From Streptomyces sp. ITFR-16 (GTDB lineage Bacteria > Actinomycetota > Actinomycetes > Streptomycetales > Streptomycetaceae): a stretch of DNA of 64,000 nucleotides. The notes below the pieces were generated by a model that was not told the DNA's origin, ran no database searches, and saw only the letters and a list, made by a program, of their open reading frames with translations. Made by a program: the position numbers and the translations under genes. Positions within the stretch are counted from its first letter, which is position 1. Every line of letters begins with the position of its first letter. Positions 40,113 to 53,590 of this stretch are shown piece by piece. Location of the stretch: assembly GCF_031844705.1 (NCBI RefSeq), contig NZ_CP134609.1, positions 3,224,001 through 3,288,000 of the forward strand, written 5' to 3'.

Positions 40113-41444
40113 ATGACCCGATTTCACCGCCCTCCCGAGTGGGAACAACCCGCCGGCCGTCACACGCAGCTGAAGGATCCGGTGCTGACCGTGCGCCAGA
40201 TTTCCCGGTTCGGCTTCGTCCCCCGAAGGCTCACCCGCATCGACCACGCCCTGGTGTTCTCGACGCCGTCCGGCGCGTACGTCACGTCGCTGCCGCCCCT
40301 CCGGCCGGCGCGCACGGAGATCATCGGCAAGCGCTACACCGCTGTGTACGAAGTGGACATGGGCATTCATCCCGTCCACCTGGAACTGGCTCTCCCGAGC
40401 GACAACGACGCCCTTGAGTTCGAGTGCGCCGTGGAGGTGACCTGGCAGGTGGGCGACCCCGCAGTGTTCGTTGCCTCCGGACACCGTGACGTCCCACGCC
40501 TGTTGCTGGGTGAACTGGAGCAGGCCGCGCGCTCGGTCACACGTCGCTTCGCCGTCGCCAAGAGCGCCGAGGCCGAGGCGGAGGTCCTGCGGGCGGTGCA
40601 CGCCCGAGGCCCTCTCGGCTCAGACGCGGGTCTCCTCGTCGGGTGGACTATGAGACTGCACCGGGACCGGGACAACGTCGACCATCAAAAGCGTATGCAG
40701 GCGATCGACCACACGGCCACAGAACGCATCCACGCCGAGCAGCAGGCCATGGCCTACGACGTCGAGGCGGACCTGCGTGCACGACGGCGGGACGCGGTGC
40801 AGACCGACCGGGCGCTGGTGTACGGGGAACGGCAACAGGAACTGCTTCTTCAGCAACAGAAGTGGCGGTCGGAACTGAGGGAGGCCGAACTCGCAAAGAT
40901 CGACTTCTACCAGGCCCAGTTGGAGCAGGGCGGTGTCCGCGCCTGGGCTCTGCACCTCGCTGAGCATCCGGAGGACTCCCGGCTGGTCGTCCAGAGCCTA
41001 CGCCAGGACCAGGCGAGCATGATCCGGGCCAAGGCCGACATGGTCGCTCAGCTGCTCGACGGGGACAACGCCGAGGGATACGAGCTGGCAGCCCCCAAGA
41101 AGCTCGCGCTGCGCGCCATGCACGACATCCTGAACCAACAGCTGCCCGCCGACGAAACGGGCCGTGGGGCACCGGTCCCCCGGTTGCCCGTGACCGCATG
41201 GCCCCCCGGCGACCCCGAGACCGCGGCAGACCCAGCTTTCGGGCCGGACGAAGAGCTCTCCGGGCAGGTGGAGACCTCGCCGCCCGGCTCCGATCCGTAC
41301 ACCCCCGATGCGTACGAGTCAGACGCAGGCACCTCAGCGGCCTCGGGTTCGCGCGGCACGCTCCTCCCCGAACCCCGCCGGCGGCCCACCCCGGCATCCG
41401 ACGTATCCCGGAACGATGGCCCCGGACACAAGGACCTCCGATGA
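40113..41444 (+). CDS. SPFH/band-7-like protein with coiled coil
   Basis: 443 residues, no transmembrane segment. Residues ~60-175 resemble an SPFH/prohibitin domain (YEVDMGIHPVHLEL; FECAVEVTWQVGDPAVFV; a helix with VTRRFAVAKSAEAEAEVL). A long Gln/Glu/Arg-rich helix likely to form a coiled coil follows (about 185-285). The C-terminal ~95 residues are Pro/Ser-rich and disordered. SPFH proteins assemble into rings on membranes and often scaffold proteases. It overlaps the PycTM-like gene by 4 nt (ATGA) and sits beside an M48 protease. The family call is by pattern and is moderately sure. Confidence 0.62.
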   Translation: MTRFHRPPEWEQPAGRHTQLKDPVLTVRQISRFGFVPRRLTRIDHALVFSTPSGAYVTSLPPLRPARTEIIGKRYTAVYEVDMGIHPVHLELALPSDNDALEFECAVEVTWQVGDPAVFVASGHRDVPRLLLGELEQAARSVTRRFAVAKSAEAEAEVLRAVHARGPLGSDAGLLVGWTMRLHRDRDNVDHQKRMQAIDHTATERIHAEQQAMAYDVEADLRARRRDAVQTDRALVYGERQQELLLQQQKWRSELREAELAKIDFYQAQLEQGGVRAWALHLAEHPEDSRLVVQSLRQDQASMIRAKADMVAQLLDGDNAEGYELAAPKKLALRAMHDILNQQLPADETGRGAPVPRLPVTAWPPGDPETAADPAFGPDEELSGQVETSPPGSDPYTPDAYESDAGTSAASGSRGTLLPEPRRRPTPASDVSRNDGPGHKDLR

Positions 41445-41980
41445 CCGGCCCGGCCTCATCAGCCCCGGACACACCTGCTCCGGCCACGGCCCTCGGTGCC
41501 AGGACCGCCGCTCGCCTTCTGGTCGATCTGCGTGCCGAGATCGCTCGTGCCGACAGCAAGGCGGCCGTAGTCGTCGCTGCGCTCGGCCTGAGCTCCGGCG
41601 TCGTCTGCGGTGTTCTGGTCAGCAGAGACTGGCCGTCGAGCCATCTGTCGGCACCTGGTGCCATCGTGTGGTGGGCAGGAATCACCGTCCTGGCCCTGGC
41701 CCTGCTGTTCCTTCTGCTGGCTGTCGCCCCGCGCTACCGCGTCAGCGACTGGGCTCCCGGTGACCCGCTCACCTACTTCGGGGACATTCGACGTGCGGTA
41801 AGGCAGAACAAGCTCCCACAGGCACTGGCCGAGACGGAACAGCTGCCCATGGCCTCGCTGCTGTCAGCACTGACGGAGACAAGCCGGATCGTCACGCGCA
41901 AGCACCAGTGGATACGCGCCGGGCTGGTCGCCTTCTGTATCGGTGCCCTGTTGCTCCCCGCATCCGTGGTCATCGGCTGA
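41441..41980 (+). CDS. Pycsar effector family (PycTM/DUF5706-like) membrane protein
   Basis: 179 residues. Amphipathic N-terminal helix with EIARADSKAAVVV (33-45), transmembrane segments at about 41-60 and 75-96, a cytoplasmic loop with PLTYFGDIRRAV (109-120), and a third hydrophobic segment at the C-terminus (159-179). This matches the PycTM family, whose members respond to cyclic pyrimidine nucleotides and damage the inner membrane in Pycsar anti-phage systems. Location four nt inside the SPFH-like gene and downstream of a cyclase supports the link. No direct evidence of ligand specificity. Confidence 0.8.
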   Translation: MTGPASSAPDTPAPATALGARTAARLLVDLRAEIARADSKAAVVVAALGLSSGVVCGVLVSRDWPSSHLSAPGAIVWWAGITVLALALLFLLLAVAPRYRVSDWAPGDPLTYFGDIRRAVRQNKLPQALAETEQLPMASLLSALTETSRIVTRKHQWIRAGLVAFCIGALLLPASVVIG

Positions 41981-42005
41981 GCTACCGACATCACCGAGGA
42001 CGGAC

Positions 42006-43049
42006 ATGACACAGCCCCCAGACGAACGTGCACACCCTCACCACGGAGACCGGACGACCGACGCGCCCCTCACGGAGGACGACCTCGAATATCTCCACGC
42101 CCCTGGCAACCGACTGCACATCGCCGCCCACCAGCGCCGAGCGGATGCCGCCACCCTGGGTCGGCTGGTGCTGTACCTGCCCGGGTTCGTGTTCAGTCTC
42201 GGGACGGTCCTTGCCGCCGGTCGGCTGCTGGAACTCGCCTGGGGAATGCCCTTCTGGCTCCCTGCCCTGGTGTGGCTGGCAGCGGGCCTGCTGGTCTTCC
42301 ACCGACCCACAGAAGACCTGTACGCCCGTTATGTACTGGGGTTCCGGTATCCGCTCCCCCATGAGCGCGCCAGGCTCGAGCCGGTCTGGCACGAGGTGAC
42401 CGGACGCGCGGGGATCGAAGGCAATCGCTATGGCCTGTGGATCGAGAACACGGACAATCTCAACGCGTACGCAGCAGCCGGCCACATAGTCGGCGTCACC
42501 CGCTTCGCCTTGGAGAACCTTTCGAGTGCCCAACTCGCTGCCGTACTGGCCCACGAACTGGGCCACCACACAGCCGGACACAGCTGGTCCACACTGGCGG
42601 GCCGCTGGTACGGCCTGCCCGGCCGCGCGGCGTTCCGGGCCGGACGCACAGTGCTCGTCAGCACCACCAGCGCGGCGCTGCGTGCGTCATGGCTCGTCAC
42701 CGCAGCCCTGCTGGCCGGCTTCAGCATCATGCTGCTGGGCCCTGCCGCCATGCTGTTGGGCGGAGTGCCGCTCGCGCTGCTCGTTTCTCCCTATGCGGCG
42801 GCGGCACTGAGCAGGCGCGCCGAACTGCGTGCTGACCTGCACGCGGCGTCGCTCGGCTTCGCACCTGTGCTGGTGGAGGTGCTGCTCGCCATGGAGAAAG
42901 CCGGACCGCCGTCATCACGGATCCAGGGAGCAGCGATGTCCACAGAGAGCGGTGCCCGTTCGGAGCTCAGCTCACCGCTCTTGGCCTCCCACCCGGACTA
43001 CGCGACCCGCTTGCACCGCCTTCGCCCTTTCTTGGCTTCCCAGCACTGA
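42006..43049 (+). CDS. M48 family membrane metalloprotease
   Basis: 347 residues from MTQPPDERAHPHHG. Two hydrophobic segments (about 53-72 and 82-98) precede the catalytic zinc motif HELGHH (183-188), with a third ligand candidate Glu273 in SRRAELRAD. A hydrophobic hairpin (about 228-268) lies between them, as in HtpX/M48B proteases. It is the last gene of the accessory cluster, 25 nt after the PycTM-like gene. Substrates are unknown; partnership with the SPFH-like protein would resemble known SPFH-protease pairs. Confidence 0.85.
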   Translation: MTQPPDERAHPHHGDRTTDAPLTEDDLEYLHAPGNRLHIAAHQRRADAATLGRLVLYLPGFVFSLGTVLAAGRLLELAWGMPFWLPALVWLAAGLLVFHRPTEDLYARYVLGFRYPLPHERARLEPVWHEVTGRAGIEGNRYGLWIENTDNLNAYAAAGHIVGVTRFALENLSSAQLAAVLAHELGHHTAGHSWSTLAGRWYGLPGRAAFRAGRTVLVSTTSAALRASWLVTAALLAGFSIMLLGPAAMLLGGVPLALLVSPYAAAALSRRAELRADLHAASLGFAPVLVEVLLAMEKAGPPSSRIQGAAMSTESGARSELSSPLLASHPDYATRLHRLRPFLASQH

Positions 43050-43077
43050 CCGACAGCCGGGACCGGCCTGGGGCACG

Positions 43078-43121
43078 CCGGAGGGCGGCCACCCCGTGCA
43101 CACGGGATGACCGCCCTCCGG
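43078..43121. terminator. Bidirectional terminator between M48 gene and rpoC
   Basis: 11-bp outer inverted repeat CCGGAGGGCGG (43078-43088) with its complement (43111-43121) plus inner GC pairing, between convergent genes. Confidence 0.8.
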
Positions 43122-43139
43122 TCGGATCAGGCGACTCGC

Positions 43140-47039
<3,900 letters not shown>

Positions 47040-47132
47040 TTGTCGTCAATCCCTCTTTCGGGGGTTCGAGCCCCCTCGCTTCACGCGAGAAATCGGGGCA
47101 CTTCAGCAATGGTCTGAACGGGTCCGGGGAGA

Positions 47133-47161
47133 GCCGGCCGGATCACGGAGATCCGGCCGGC
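47133..47161 (-). terminator. Intercistronic hairpin between rpoB and rpoC
   Basis: Perfect 12-bp stem (47133-47144 with 47150-47161), 5-nt loop, 7 nt past the rpoB stop. Within an operon, so more likely a processing or stabilising element or partial attenuator than a full stop. Confidence 0.5.
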
Positions 47162-47168
47162 CAACCCG

Positions 47169-50100
47169 TCAGACCTCTTCGACGCTGCTCGGCTCGCGCC
47201 GGGACAGGTCGATACCGAGCTCCTCCGCCGCACGGAAGACGTCCTCGTCCGTGTCGCGCATCTCGATGGACATGCCGTCCGAGGACAGCACCTCCACGTT
47301 GAGGCAGAGCGACTGCATTTCCTTGATGAGCACCTTGAAGGACTCGGGAATGCCGGGCTCGGGGATGTTCTCGCCCTTGACGATGGCCTCGTAGACCTTC
47401 ACGCGGCCGGTCACGTCGTCGGACTTGATCGTCAGCAGCTCCTGGAGGGCGTATGCGGCGCCATAAGCTTCAAGGGCCCACACCTCCATTTCACCGAAGC
47501 GCTGTCCACCGAACTGGGCCTTACCACCCAGCGGCTGCTGGGTGATCATGGAGTACGGACCCGTCGAACGAGCGTGGAGCTTGTCGTCGACGAGGTGGTG
47601 GAGCTTGAGGATGTACATGAACCCGACCGAGACCGGCTCCGGGAACGGCTCGCCGGAGCGGCCGTCGAAGAGCTGGGCCTTGCCGGAGGGCTGCACCAGC
47701 CGGTCGCCGTCGCGGTTGGGGATCGTGGCCTCGAAGAGACCGGAGATCTCGTCCTCGCGCGCACCGTCGAAGACGGGCGTGGCGACGTTGGTGCCGGGGG
47801 CGACCTGGTCGGCGCCGATGGCCTGCAGGCGCTTGGCCCACTCGTCACCGAGGCCGGAGACGTCCCAGCCGCGGCTGGCGAGCCAGCCGAGGTGGATCTC
47901 CAGGACCTGTCCCGGGTTCATTCGGGACGGGACACCCAGCGGGTTGAGGATGATGTCGACCGGGGTGCCGTCCTCCAGGAACGGCATGTCCTCGATCGGC
48001 AGGATCTTCGAGATGACGCCCTTGTTGCCGTGACGGCCGGCGAGCTTGTCACCATCGGTGATCTTGCGCTTCTGCGCGACGTAGACGCGGACCAGCTGGT
48101 TCACGCCCGGCGGCAGCTCGTCGCCCTCTTCGCGGTCGAAGACGCGGACGCCGATGACCTTGCCGATCTCACCGTGCGGCACCTTCAGTGAGGTGTCGCG
48201 CACCTCGCGCGCCTTCTCACCGAAGATCGCGCGGAGCAGGCGCTCCTCGGGGGTCAGCTCGGTCTCGCCCTTGGGCGTGACCTTGCCGACGAGGATGTCG
48301 CCGGCGACGACCTCGGCACCGATACGGATGATGCCGCGCTCGTCGAGGTCGGCGAGGACCTCCTCGGAGACGTTCGGGATGTCCCGGGTGATCTCCTCCG
48401 GGCCGAGCTTGGTGTCACGGGCGTCGACCTCGTGCTCCTCGATGTGGATCGAGGAGAGGACGTCGTCCTGCACGAGGCGCTGCGACAGGATGATCGCGTC
48501 CTCGTAGTTGTGACCCTCCCACGGCATGAACGCCACGAGCAGGTTCTTGCCGAGCGCCATCTCACCGTTCTCGGTGGCCGGACCGTCGGCGAGCACCTGG
48601 CCCTCGATGACCCGGTCGCCTTCGGAGACGACGACCTTCTGGTTGACCGAGGTGCCCTGGTTGGAGCGCATGAACTTCGCGATCCGGTACGTGGTGTACG
48701 TACCGTCGTCGTTGGTCACGGTGATGTAGTCCGCGGAGACCTCCTGGACCACACCGTCCTTCTCGGCCTTCAGCACGTCGCCGGCGTCGGTGGCGCAGCG
48801 GTACTCCATGCCGGTGCCGACGAGCGGGGCCTCCGACTTAATCAGCGGCACCGCCTGACGCATCATGTTCGCGCCCATGAGGGCACGGTTGGCGTCGTCG
48901 TGCTCCAGGAAGGGGATCATCGCGGTGGCGACGGACACCATCTGGCGCGGCGAGACGTCCATGTAGTCGACTTCGGTGCCGGGCACGTAGTCGACCTCTC
49001 CGCCACGACGGCGGACCAGGACGCGGGGCTCGGTGAAGCGCAGCTCGTCGGAGAGCGTCGCGTTCGCCTGGGCGATGACGTAACGGTCTTCCTCGTCGGC
49101 CGTGATGTAGTCGACGTCGTCCGTGACCTGGCCGTCGACGACCTTGCGGTACGGCGTCTCGATGAAGCCGAACGCGTTGACGCGGCCGTACGAGGCGAGC
49201 GAACCGATCAGACCGATGTTCGGGCCTTCAGGGGTCTCGATCGGGCACATGCGTCCGTAGTGGGACGGGTGCACGTCACGGACCTCGAAGCCGGCCCGCT
49301 CGCGGGAGAGACCACCCGGGCCAAGAGCCGACAGACGGCGCTTGTGGGTGAGACCCGACAGCGGGTTGTTCTGGTCCATGAACTGCGACAGCTGGCTGGT
49401 GCCGAAGAACTCCTTGATGGAGGCGACGACCGGCCGGATGTTGATCAGGGTCTGCGGCGTGATCGCCTCGACGTCCTGCGTGGTCATGCGCTCACGCACG
49501 ACGCGCTCCATCCGGGCCAGACCCGTACGGACCTGGTTCTGGATGAGCTCGCCGACGTTGCGCAGACGACGGTTGCCGAAGTGGTCGATGTCGTCGGTCT
49601 CGACGACGATCTCCCGGCCCGACTCACCGGTCGTCTCGGTCTCACCGGCGTGCAGCTTGACCAGGTACTTGATGGTCGCGATGACGTCGTCGGTGGTGAG
49701 CACGCCGGCGTCCAGCGGCTCGTCGGCGCCGAGCTTCTTGTTCACCTTGTAGCGGCCGACCTTCGCGAGGTCGTAGCGCTTCGGGTTGAAGTAGAGGTTC
49801 TCGAGCAGCGTCTGAGCGGCCTCGCGCGTGGGCGGCTCGCCCGGGCGCAGCTTGCGGTAGATGTCGAGCAGTGCGTCGTCCTGGCCCTGGGTGTGGTCCT
49901 TCTCCAGGGTGGCGCGCATGGACTCGTACTCACCGAACTCCTCGAGGATCTGCTCGGTGCTCCAGCCGAGAGCCTTCAGGAGGACGGTGACGGACTGCTT
50001 GCGCTTGCGGTCGATGCGGACACCGACCATGTCGCGCTTGTCGATCTCCATCTCCAGCCAGGCACCCCGGGACGGGATGATCTTGGCGGAGAAGATGTCC

Positions 50101-50654
50101 TTGTCGGACGTCTTGTCGATCGACGAGTCGAAGTAGACACCCGGCGAGCGGACCAGCTGCGACACCACGACACGCTCGGTGCCGTTGATGACGAAGGTGC
50201 CCTTGTTGGTCATGAGCGGGAAGTCGCCCATGAAGACCGTCTGGGACTTGATCTCGCCGGTCTCGTTGTTGGTGAACTCGGCCGTGACGAAGAGCGGGGC
50301 CGCGAACGTGAAGTCGCGCTCCTTGCACTCGTCGATCGAGTTCTTGGGGGGCTCGAAGCGGTGGTCGCGGAACGTAAGCGACATCGACCCGGAGAAGTCC
50401 TCGATCGGTGAGATCTCCTCGAAGATCTCCTCCAGGCCGGACTTGGTGGGGACGTCTTGTCCACTGTCCAGAGCAGCCTCGACGCGAGCCTTCCAGGCGG
50501 CATTGCCGAGGAGCCAGTCAAAGCTCTCGGTCTGCAGCGCGAGGAGGTTCGGAACCTCGAGGGGCTCCTTGATCTTTGCAAAAGAGATGCGCAGCGGGGC
50601 GGTGCTGGCGCCGTTGTTCGTATTCGCGGTCGAGGCGTTGCGCGAGGCGGCCAA
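47169..50654 (-). CDS. rpoB: RNA polymerase beta subunit
   Basis: 1161 residues from the TTG at 50654 (read as [14 protein letters not shown]), with AAGGA 7 nt upstream; the in-frame extension upstream lies in the leader. The rifampicin pocket at about 424-450 ([18 protein letters not shown], then [13 protein letters not shown]) has the sensitive-type residues. The C-terminal HARSTGPYS and [20 protein letters not shown] clamp segments are intact. It is transcribed from the promoter at 50816-50844 and probably also by read-through from rplJL. Confidence 0.97.
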   Translation of the reverse strand: MAASRNASTANTNNGASTAPLRISFAKIKEPLEVPNLLALQTESFDWLLGNAAWKARVEAALDSGQDVPTKSGLEEIFEEISPIEDFSGSMSLTFRDHRFEPPKNSIDECKERDFTFAAPLFVTAEFTNNETGEIKSQTVFMGDFPLMTNKGTFVINGTERVVVSQLVRSPGVYFDSSIDKTSDKDIFSAKIIPSRGAWLEMEIDKRDMVGVRIDRKRKQSVTVLLKALGWSTEQILEEFGEYESMRATLEKDHTQGQDDALLDIYRKLRPGEPPTREAAQTLLENLYFNPKRYDLAKVGRYKVNKKLGADEPLDAGVLTTDDVIATIKYLVKLHAGETETTGESGREIVVETDDIDHFGNRRLRNVGELIQNQVRTGLARMERVVRERMTTQDVEAITPQTLINIRPVVASIKEFFGTSQLSQFMDQNNPLSGLTHKRRLSALGPGGLSRERAGFEVRDVHPSHYGRMCPIETPEGPNIGLIGSLASYGRVNAFGFIETPYRKVVDGQVTDDVDYITADEEDRYVIAQANATLSDELRFTEPRVLVRRRGGEVDYVPGTEVDYMDVSPRQMVSVATAMIPFLEHDDANRALMGANMMRQAVPLIKSEAPLVGTGMEYRCATDAGDVLKAEKDGVVQEVSADYITVTNDDGTYTTYRIAKFMRSNQGTSVNQKVVVSEGDRVIEGQVLADGPATENGEMALGKNLLVAFMPWEGHNYEDAIILSQRLVQDDVLSSIHIEEHEVDARDTKLGPEEITRDIPNVSEEVLADLDERGIIRIGAEVVAGDILVGKVTPKGETELTPEERLLRAIFGEKAREVRDTSLKVPHGEIGKVIGVRVFDREEGDELPPGVNQLVRVYVAQKRKITDGDKLAGRHGNKGVISKILPIEDMPFLEDGTPVDIILNPLGVPSRMNPGQVLEIHLGWLASRGWDVSGLGDEWAKRLQAIGADQVAPGTNVATPVFDGAREDEISGLFEATIPNRDGDRLVQPSGKAQLFDGRSGEPFPEPVSVGFMYILKLHHLVDDKLHARSTGPYSMITQQPLGGKAQFGGQRFGEMEVWALEAYGAAYALQELLTIKSDDVTGRVKVYEAIVKGENIPEPGIPESFKVLIKEMQSLCLNVEVLSSDGMSIEMRDTDEDVFRAAEELGIDLSRREPSSVEEV

Positions 50655-50815
50655 GAGGGGGTCCTTCCGAGGGCTCGGACTCACTACGCGCGTACCGGTC
50701 CCAAACTGGACATGTGGACAGATATCCCAGGTGAGGGATCTTCGGTCCACGGTGCACAAGGTGGGTATGCCCCTGGTGACGGGCAGGAGGCAGCTAACAG
50801 GCAGCGCAAAGGGTC

Positions 50816-50844
50816 AGTGTAGCCAAGCGGCACACTGATGTCCA
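50816..50844 (-). promoter_or_regulatory. Probable rpoBC promoter
   Basis: Minus strand TGGACA (50844-50839), 17-nt spacer, TACACT (50821-50816); start of transcription near 50809, leader about 155 nt. Confidence 0.65.
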
Positions 50845-51153
50845 GTCGGGGTTCTCAGAGACCCACGTTGCTCTCAACAGCTGTTCTCAACACCTATGTC
50901 TAGCCCTGCGCGAGGTGCGCTCTTCTTTACTGCCCTCTTCGCCATCGATCCATGCCTCGGATTCGGATCGATATGACGACGCGCCTTGAGAATTGCGCGC
51001 CTCGTGCGGTTCGTCAAGGCCCCCCAGCAGGGACCGGGCCCCGAGACCCGCGTACGCCGCCCGTCGGCACCGTCGGCGCCCCCGCGAGAGGCGCACGGCG
51101 AAGATCACCATACTCGTCAGCGCGGGAAGGGCAAGGCACCCGCCACGGGAACG

Positions 51154-51189
51154 CCGAAAGGCGACCACCCGTACGGGTGATCGCCTTTC
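51154..51189 (-). terminator. Strong hairpin after rplL
   Basis: 17-bp near-perfect stem (one mismatch) centred on a TA loop, 60 nt beyond the rplL stop. It probably attenuates rplJL transcription into rpoBC, as the rplL-rpoB attenuator does in E. coli. Confidence 0.75.
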
Positions 51190-51248
51190 GCGATGTGACG
51201 CCGTGCCGCGAGGCACGGTGGTCCGAACGAGTCAGAAGACTCGCAGGG

Positions 51249-51632
51249 TCACTTGACCTCGACGGAGGCGCCGGCGGCCTTGAGGGACTCGGCAGCCTTC
51301 TCGGCGGCCTCCTTGGCGACCTTCTCGACGACGGGCTTCGGGGCGCCGTCCACGAGGTCCTTGGCCTCCTTCAGACCCAGGGAGGTCAGCTCACGCACGA
51401 CCTTGATGACCTGGATCTTCTTGTCACCGGCGGCGGTGAGGATGACGTCGAACTCGTCCTGCTCCTCAGCGGCCTCGGCCGGGGCGCCCGGGCCCGCGGG
51501 GCCGGCAACGGCGACGGCCGCGGCGGCGGTGACGTCGAACTTCTCCTCGAAGGCCTTCACGAACTCGGAGAGCTCGATGAGGGTGAGCTCCTCGAACTGA
51601 GCGAGCAGGTCTTCCTGGCTGAGCTTCGCCAT
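51249..51632 (-). CDS. rplL: 50S ribosomal protein L7/L12
   Basis: Multicopy stalk protein recruiting translation GTPases; 127 residues. The N-terminal dimerisation helix, the Ala/Pro-rich hinge and the C-terminal domain with [17 protein letters not shown] are all present. It follows rplJ by 111 nt. Confidence 0.97.
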   Translation of the reverse strand: MAKLSQEDLLAQFEELTLIELSEFVKAFEEKFDVTAAAAVAVAGPAGPGAPAEAAEEQDEFDVILTAAGDKKIQVIKVVRELTSLGLKEAKDLVDGAPKPVVEKVAKEAAEKAAESLKAAGASVEVK

Positions 51633-51743
51633 GATGGCGTCCTTCCACTAATTCGGCAGGTGCCGGGTGTATATGAAGGCGGGCGTACGTTCGGCCCGCT
51701 GCGACCGTCGCTCTAGCGAACGGCGGTCATTGCGCGAGCCGAA

Positions 51744-52274
51744 TTACTCGGCACCGCCCTGCTCGGCCTTCTTGGCGCGAAGCGCTTCCGCGGTGCGGAC
51801 GAACTTCGACGGCAGAGCCTGGAAGAGCTGTGCAGCCTGAGTCTGCTTGCCCTTCATGGCGCCGGCCAGCTTGGCGAGCAGAACCTCGCGGGACTCGAGG
51901 TCCGCGAGCTTCTTGATCTCATCGGCGGACAGCGCCTTACCGTCAAGGACACCGCCCTTGATGATGAGGTTGGGGTTGTCCTTGGCGAAGTCACGAAGAC
52001 CCTTCGCCGACTCCACCGGGTCACCGGTGACGAAGGCAACCGCCGTCGGACCTGCGAACAGGTCGTCCAGCGTGTCGATCCCGGCCTCGTTGGCCGCAAT
52101 CTTGGTCAGCGTGTTCTTCACCACGGCGTACTGGGCGTTCTCACCGAGCGAACGGCGCAGCTGCTTGAGCTGTGCCACGGTGAGACCCCGGTACTCGGTC
52201 AGCACGGCGGCGTTCGCGCTGCGGAACTGGTCCGCGAGCTCGGCTACCGCTGCAGCCTTGTCGGGCCTTGCCAT
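51744..52274 (-). CDS. rplJ: 50S ribosomal protein L10
   Basis: Stalk base protein, 176 residues from [19 protein letters not shown]; the in-frame 41-residue extension falls in the structured leader and is rejected. [17 protein letters not shown] and the C-terminal L7/L12-binding helix are typical. Preceded by a long leader of L10-leader type. Confidence 0.96.
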   Translation of the reverse strand: MARPDKAAAVAELADQFRSANAAVLTEYRGLTVAQLKQLRRSLGENAQYAVVKNTLTKIAANEAGIDTLDDLFAGPTAVAFVTGDPVESAKGLRDFAKDNPNLIIKGGVLDGKALSADEIKKLADLESREVLLAKLAGAMKGKQTQAAQLFQALPSKFVRTAEALRAKKAEQGGAE

Positions 52275-52480
52275 GAGCGTCGGCCTCCTTCCGGGTGATG
52301 AGGACCGCTCAAAAGGCCCCGGAAAGACGAAACGCCCCGGCGCAGGCGCCAGGGCGTAGCTCGACCGAAACGAAGTCCGGGAGCTTTCCACAGTCACCTG
52401 CGCAGGTCGTCCGTCTGAACGGATCCTTCGGTTGCCGTCCCCCTTGCGGGTTCAAAGCAACGACCAGCGGTCTTTGGCTT
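52275..52480 (-). ncRNA. Probable L10 leader (cis-regulatory RNA of rplJL)
   Basis: About 200 nt between the rplJ promoter and start can fold into several hairpins, including CCTGCG/CGCAGG and a GC-rich stem near the gene (CGCCCTGGCGCC with its partner). L10 leaders that bind the L10-L12 complex are widespread upstream of rplJL. The exact fold was not computed. Confidence 0.55.
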
Positions 52481-52487
52481 CTGCAGA

Positions 52488-52517
52488 AGAGTACGCGACC
52501 GGGGTCGCGCCGGGCAA
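52488..52517 (-). promoter_or_regulatory. Probable rplJL promoter
   Basis: Minus strand TTGCCC (52517-52512), 18-nt spacer, TACTCT (52493-52488); leader of about 205 nt. Confidence 0.5.
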
Positions 52518-52524
52518 ATCCGAC

Positions 52525-53433
52525 CTAGGAGGCGCCTCCGGCGGCGCCCTGCTGCTTCTCGAACAGCTCCTTGAAGCCGATGGTCTCGCCGGCCGGGGGC
52601 CGCTCGACCGTCACCTTGGTGCCGTAGTCGCTGTAGAACACCGTCGAATTGAGCTCGCCGGTCTTCATCTGGCCGCGCTCGGTCTTCTTGACCAGCAGGT
52701 CGTTGGCGTCGACCCAGATGTCGATCTTCTCCGTGGTGATCCCGGCGTCGTTGAGCTGCTTCTTCAGCTCGTCGAGCTGGGCGGCGTCGAGCTTGGAGTT
52801 CTTCGCGGTCAGATCGGCGACGTCGACCGTGCCGGAGTAGTGCGTGGTGCTGACGCCGCGTACGTCCTCCTTGCCGACCTTCTTCACGTCACCGGAGGCC
52901 AGCAGCGACTTCACTCCCTGGTCGGGAGCGGTGTTCTGCATCTGGTCCTTCATGGCCGCGCCGGAGGCGCCCCCGAGCTCGGCGAGGTCGTCGTAGGAGT
53001 AGCTGATCCAGCGCTTGCCGCCGGTCTGCTTCGCCATCGCGGGGCCCATGTCCGCCGCGTACCCGTCCTTGAAGTAGCGCGCCTGCATCGTGCCGTCGCC
53101 GCCGAGCTGCTTCATGGAGTCGGCCATGGTGCCGCCGGTGTAGGTGATCTCCATGGAGCCGGTGATGCCGTCGGACCAGTCCAGGGCCCCGGTCTGCTTC
53201 ATGGACATGGTCGTGCCCATGGAGGTGGTGCCCTCGATCTTCGCCGAGTTGGCCCCGCCGGTCTTCTTCTGGACCGCGAGCAGGGCGGCCACCGGGTCCG
53301 CCGGCAGCACCGAGCCGCCTCGGTCCTCGCCCTTGGTCTTGCCGTCGTCGGATCCGCCGCAGGCCGCGACCGACGTCAGTGCCGCCGCCAGTGCCACGGA
53401 CAGGCCCACGCGTCGTACGGTCTTGGTCCTCAT
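52525..53433 (-). CDS. Putative lipoprotein (LolA/LppX-like fold possible)
   Basis: 302 residues. N-terminal positively charged signal, hydrophobic core and lipobox SVAAC with Cys25 as the lipidated residue, then a Gly/Asp-rich linker. The rest is soluble, rich in beta-type patterns (GALDWSDGITGSMEITYTGG; THYSGTVDVADL) resembling LppX/LprG-type lipid-binding lipoproteins; this fold call is inference. ATG at 53433 preferred over a GTG four codons upstream. It lies between rplA and rplJ, a place where Streptomyces often carry lipoprotein genes. Confidence 0.75.
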   Translation of the reverse strand: MRTKTVRRVGLSVALAAALTSVAACGGSDDGKTKGEDRGGSVLPADPVAALLAVQKKTGGANSAKIEGTTSMGTTMSMKQTGALDWSDGITGSMEITYTGGTMADSMKQLGGDGTMQARYFKDGYAADMGPAMAKQTGGKRWISYSYDDLAELGGASGAAMKDQMQNTAPDQGVKSLLASGDVKKVGKEDVRGVSTTHYSGTVDVADLTAKNSKLDAAQLDELKKQLNDAGITTEKIDIWVDANDLLVKKTERGQMKTGELNSTVFYSDYGTKVTVERPPAGETIGFKELFEKQQGAAGGAS

Positions 53434-53512
53434 ATACGTTTCCACCCCTCGTTCGACTCTCGGTGACCCACGCTAACGCAGGGCACCGACAGCCATCGCT
53501 GCGTATATACGA

Positions 53513-53551
53513 GGACGGGCCCCGCACCTCGAAAGGTTGCGGGGCCCGTCC
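53513..53551 (-). terminator. Terminator of rplKA
   Basis: Perfect 14-bp inverted repeat (53513-53526 with 53538-53551), 11-nt loop, 39 nt past the rplA stop. Confidence 0.8.
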
Positions 53552-53590
53552 ATGTCACACGTGACACAGCGGTCGAACGAGCGCGGAGGC

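Larger units (their letters stand above)
50655..51248. other. 594-nt rplL-rpoB intergenic region
   Basis: Holds, in minus-strand order, the rplL terminator/attenuator hairpin (51154-51189), an 8-bp inverted repeat (50944-50972), a 10-bp palindrome AACAGCTGTT (50876-50885), the rpoB promoter (50816-50844) and about 155 nt of leader. No supported gene; the open frames there lack codon bias or family similarity. Confidence 0.6.

Noticed and set aside
50952..51716. Plus-strand open frame over the rpoB-rplL gap and rplL
   Set aside because: Antisense to rplL over much of its length and without recognisable protein features.
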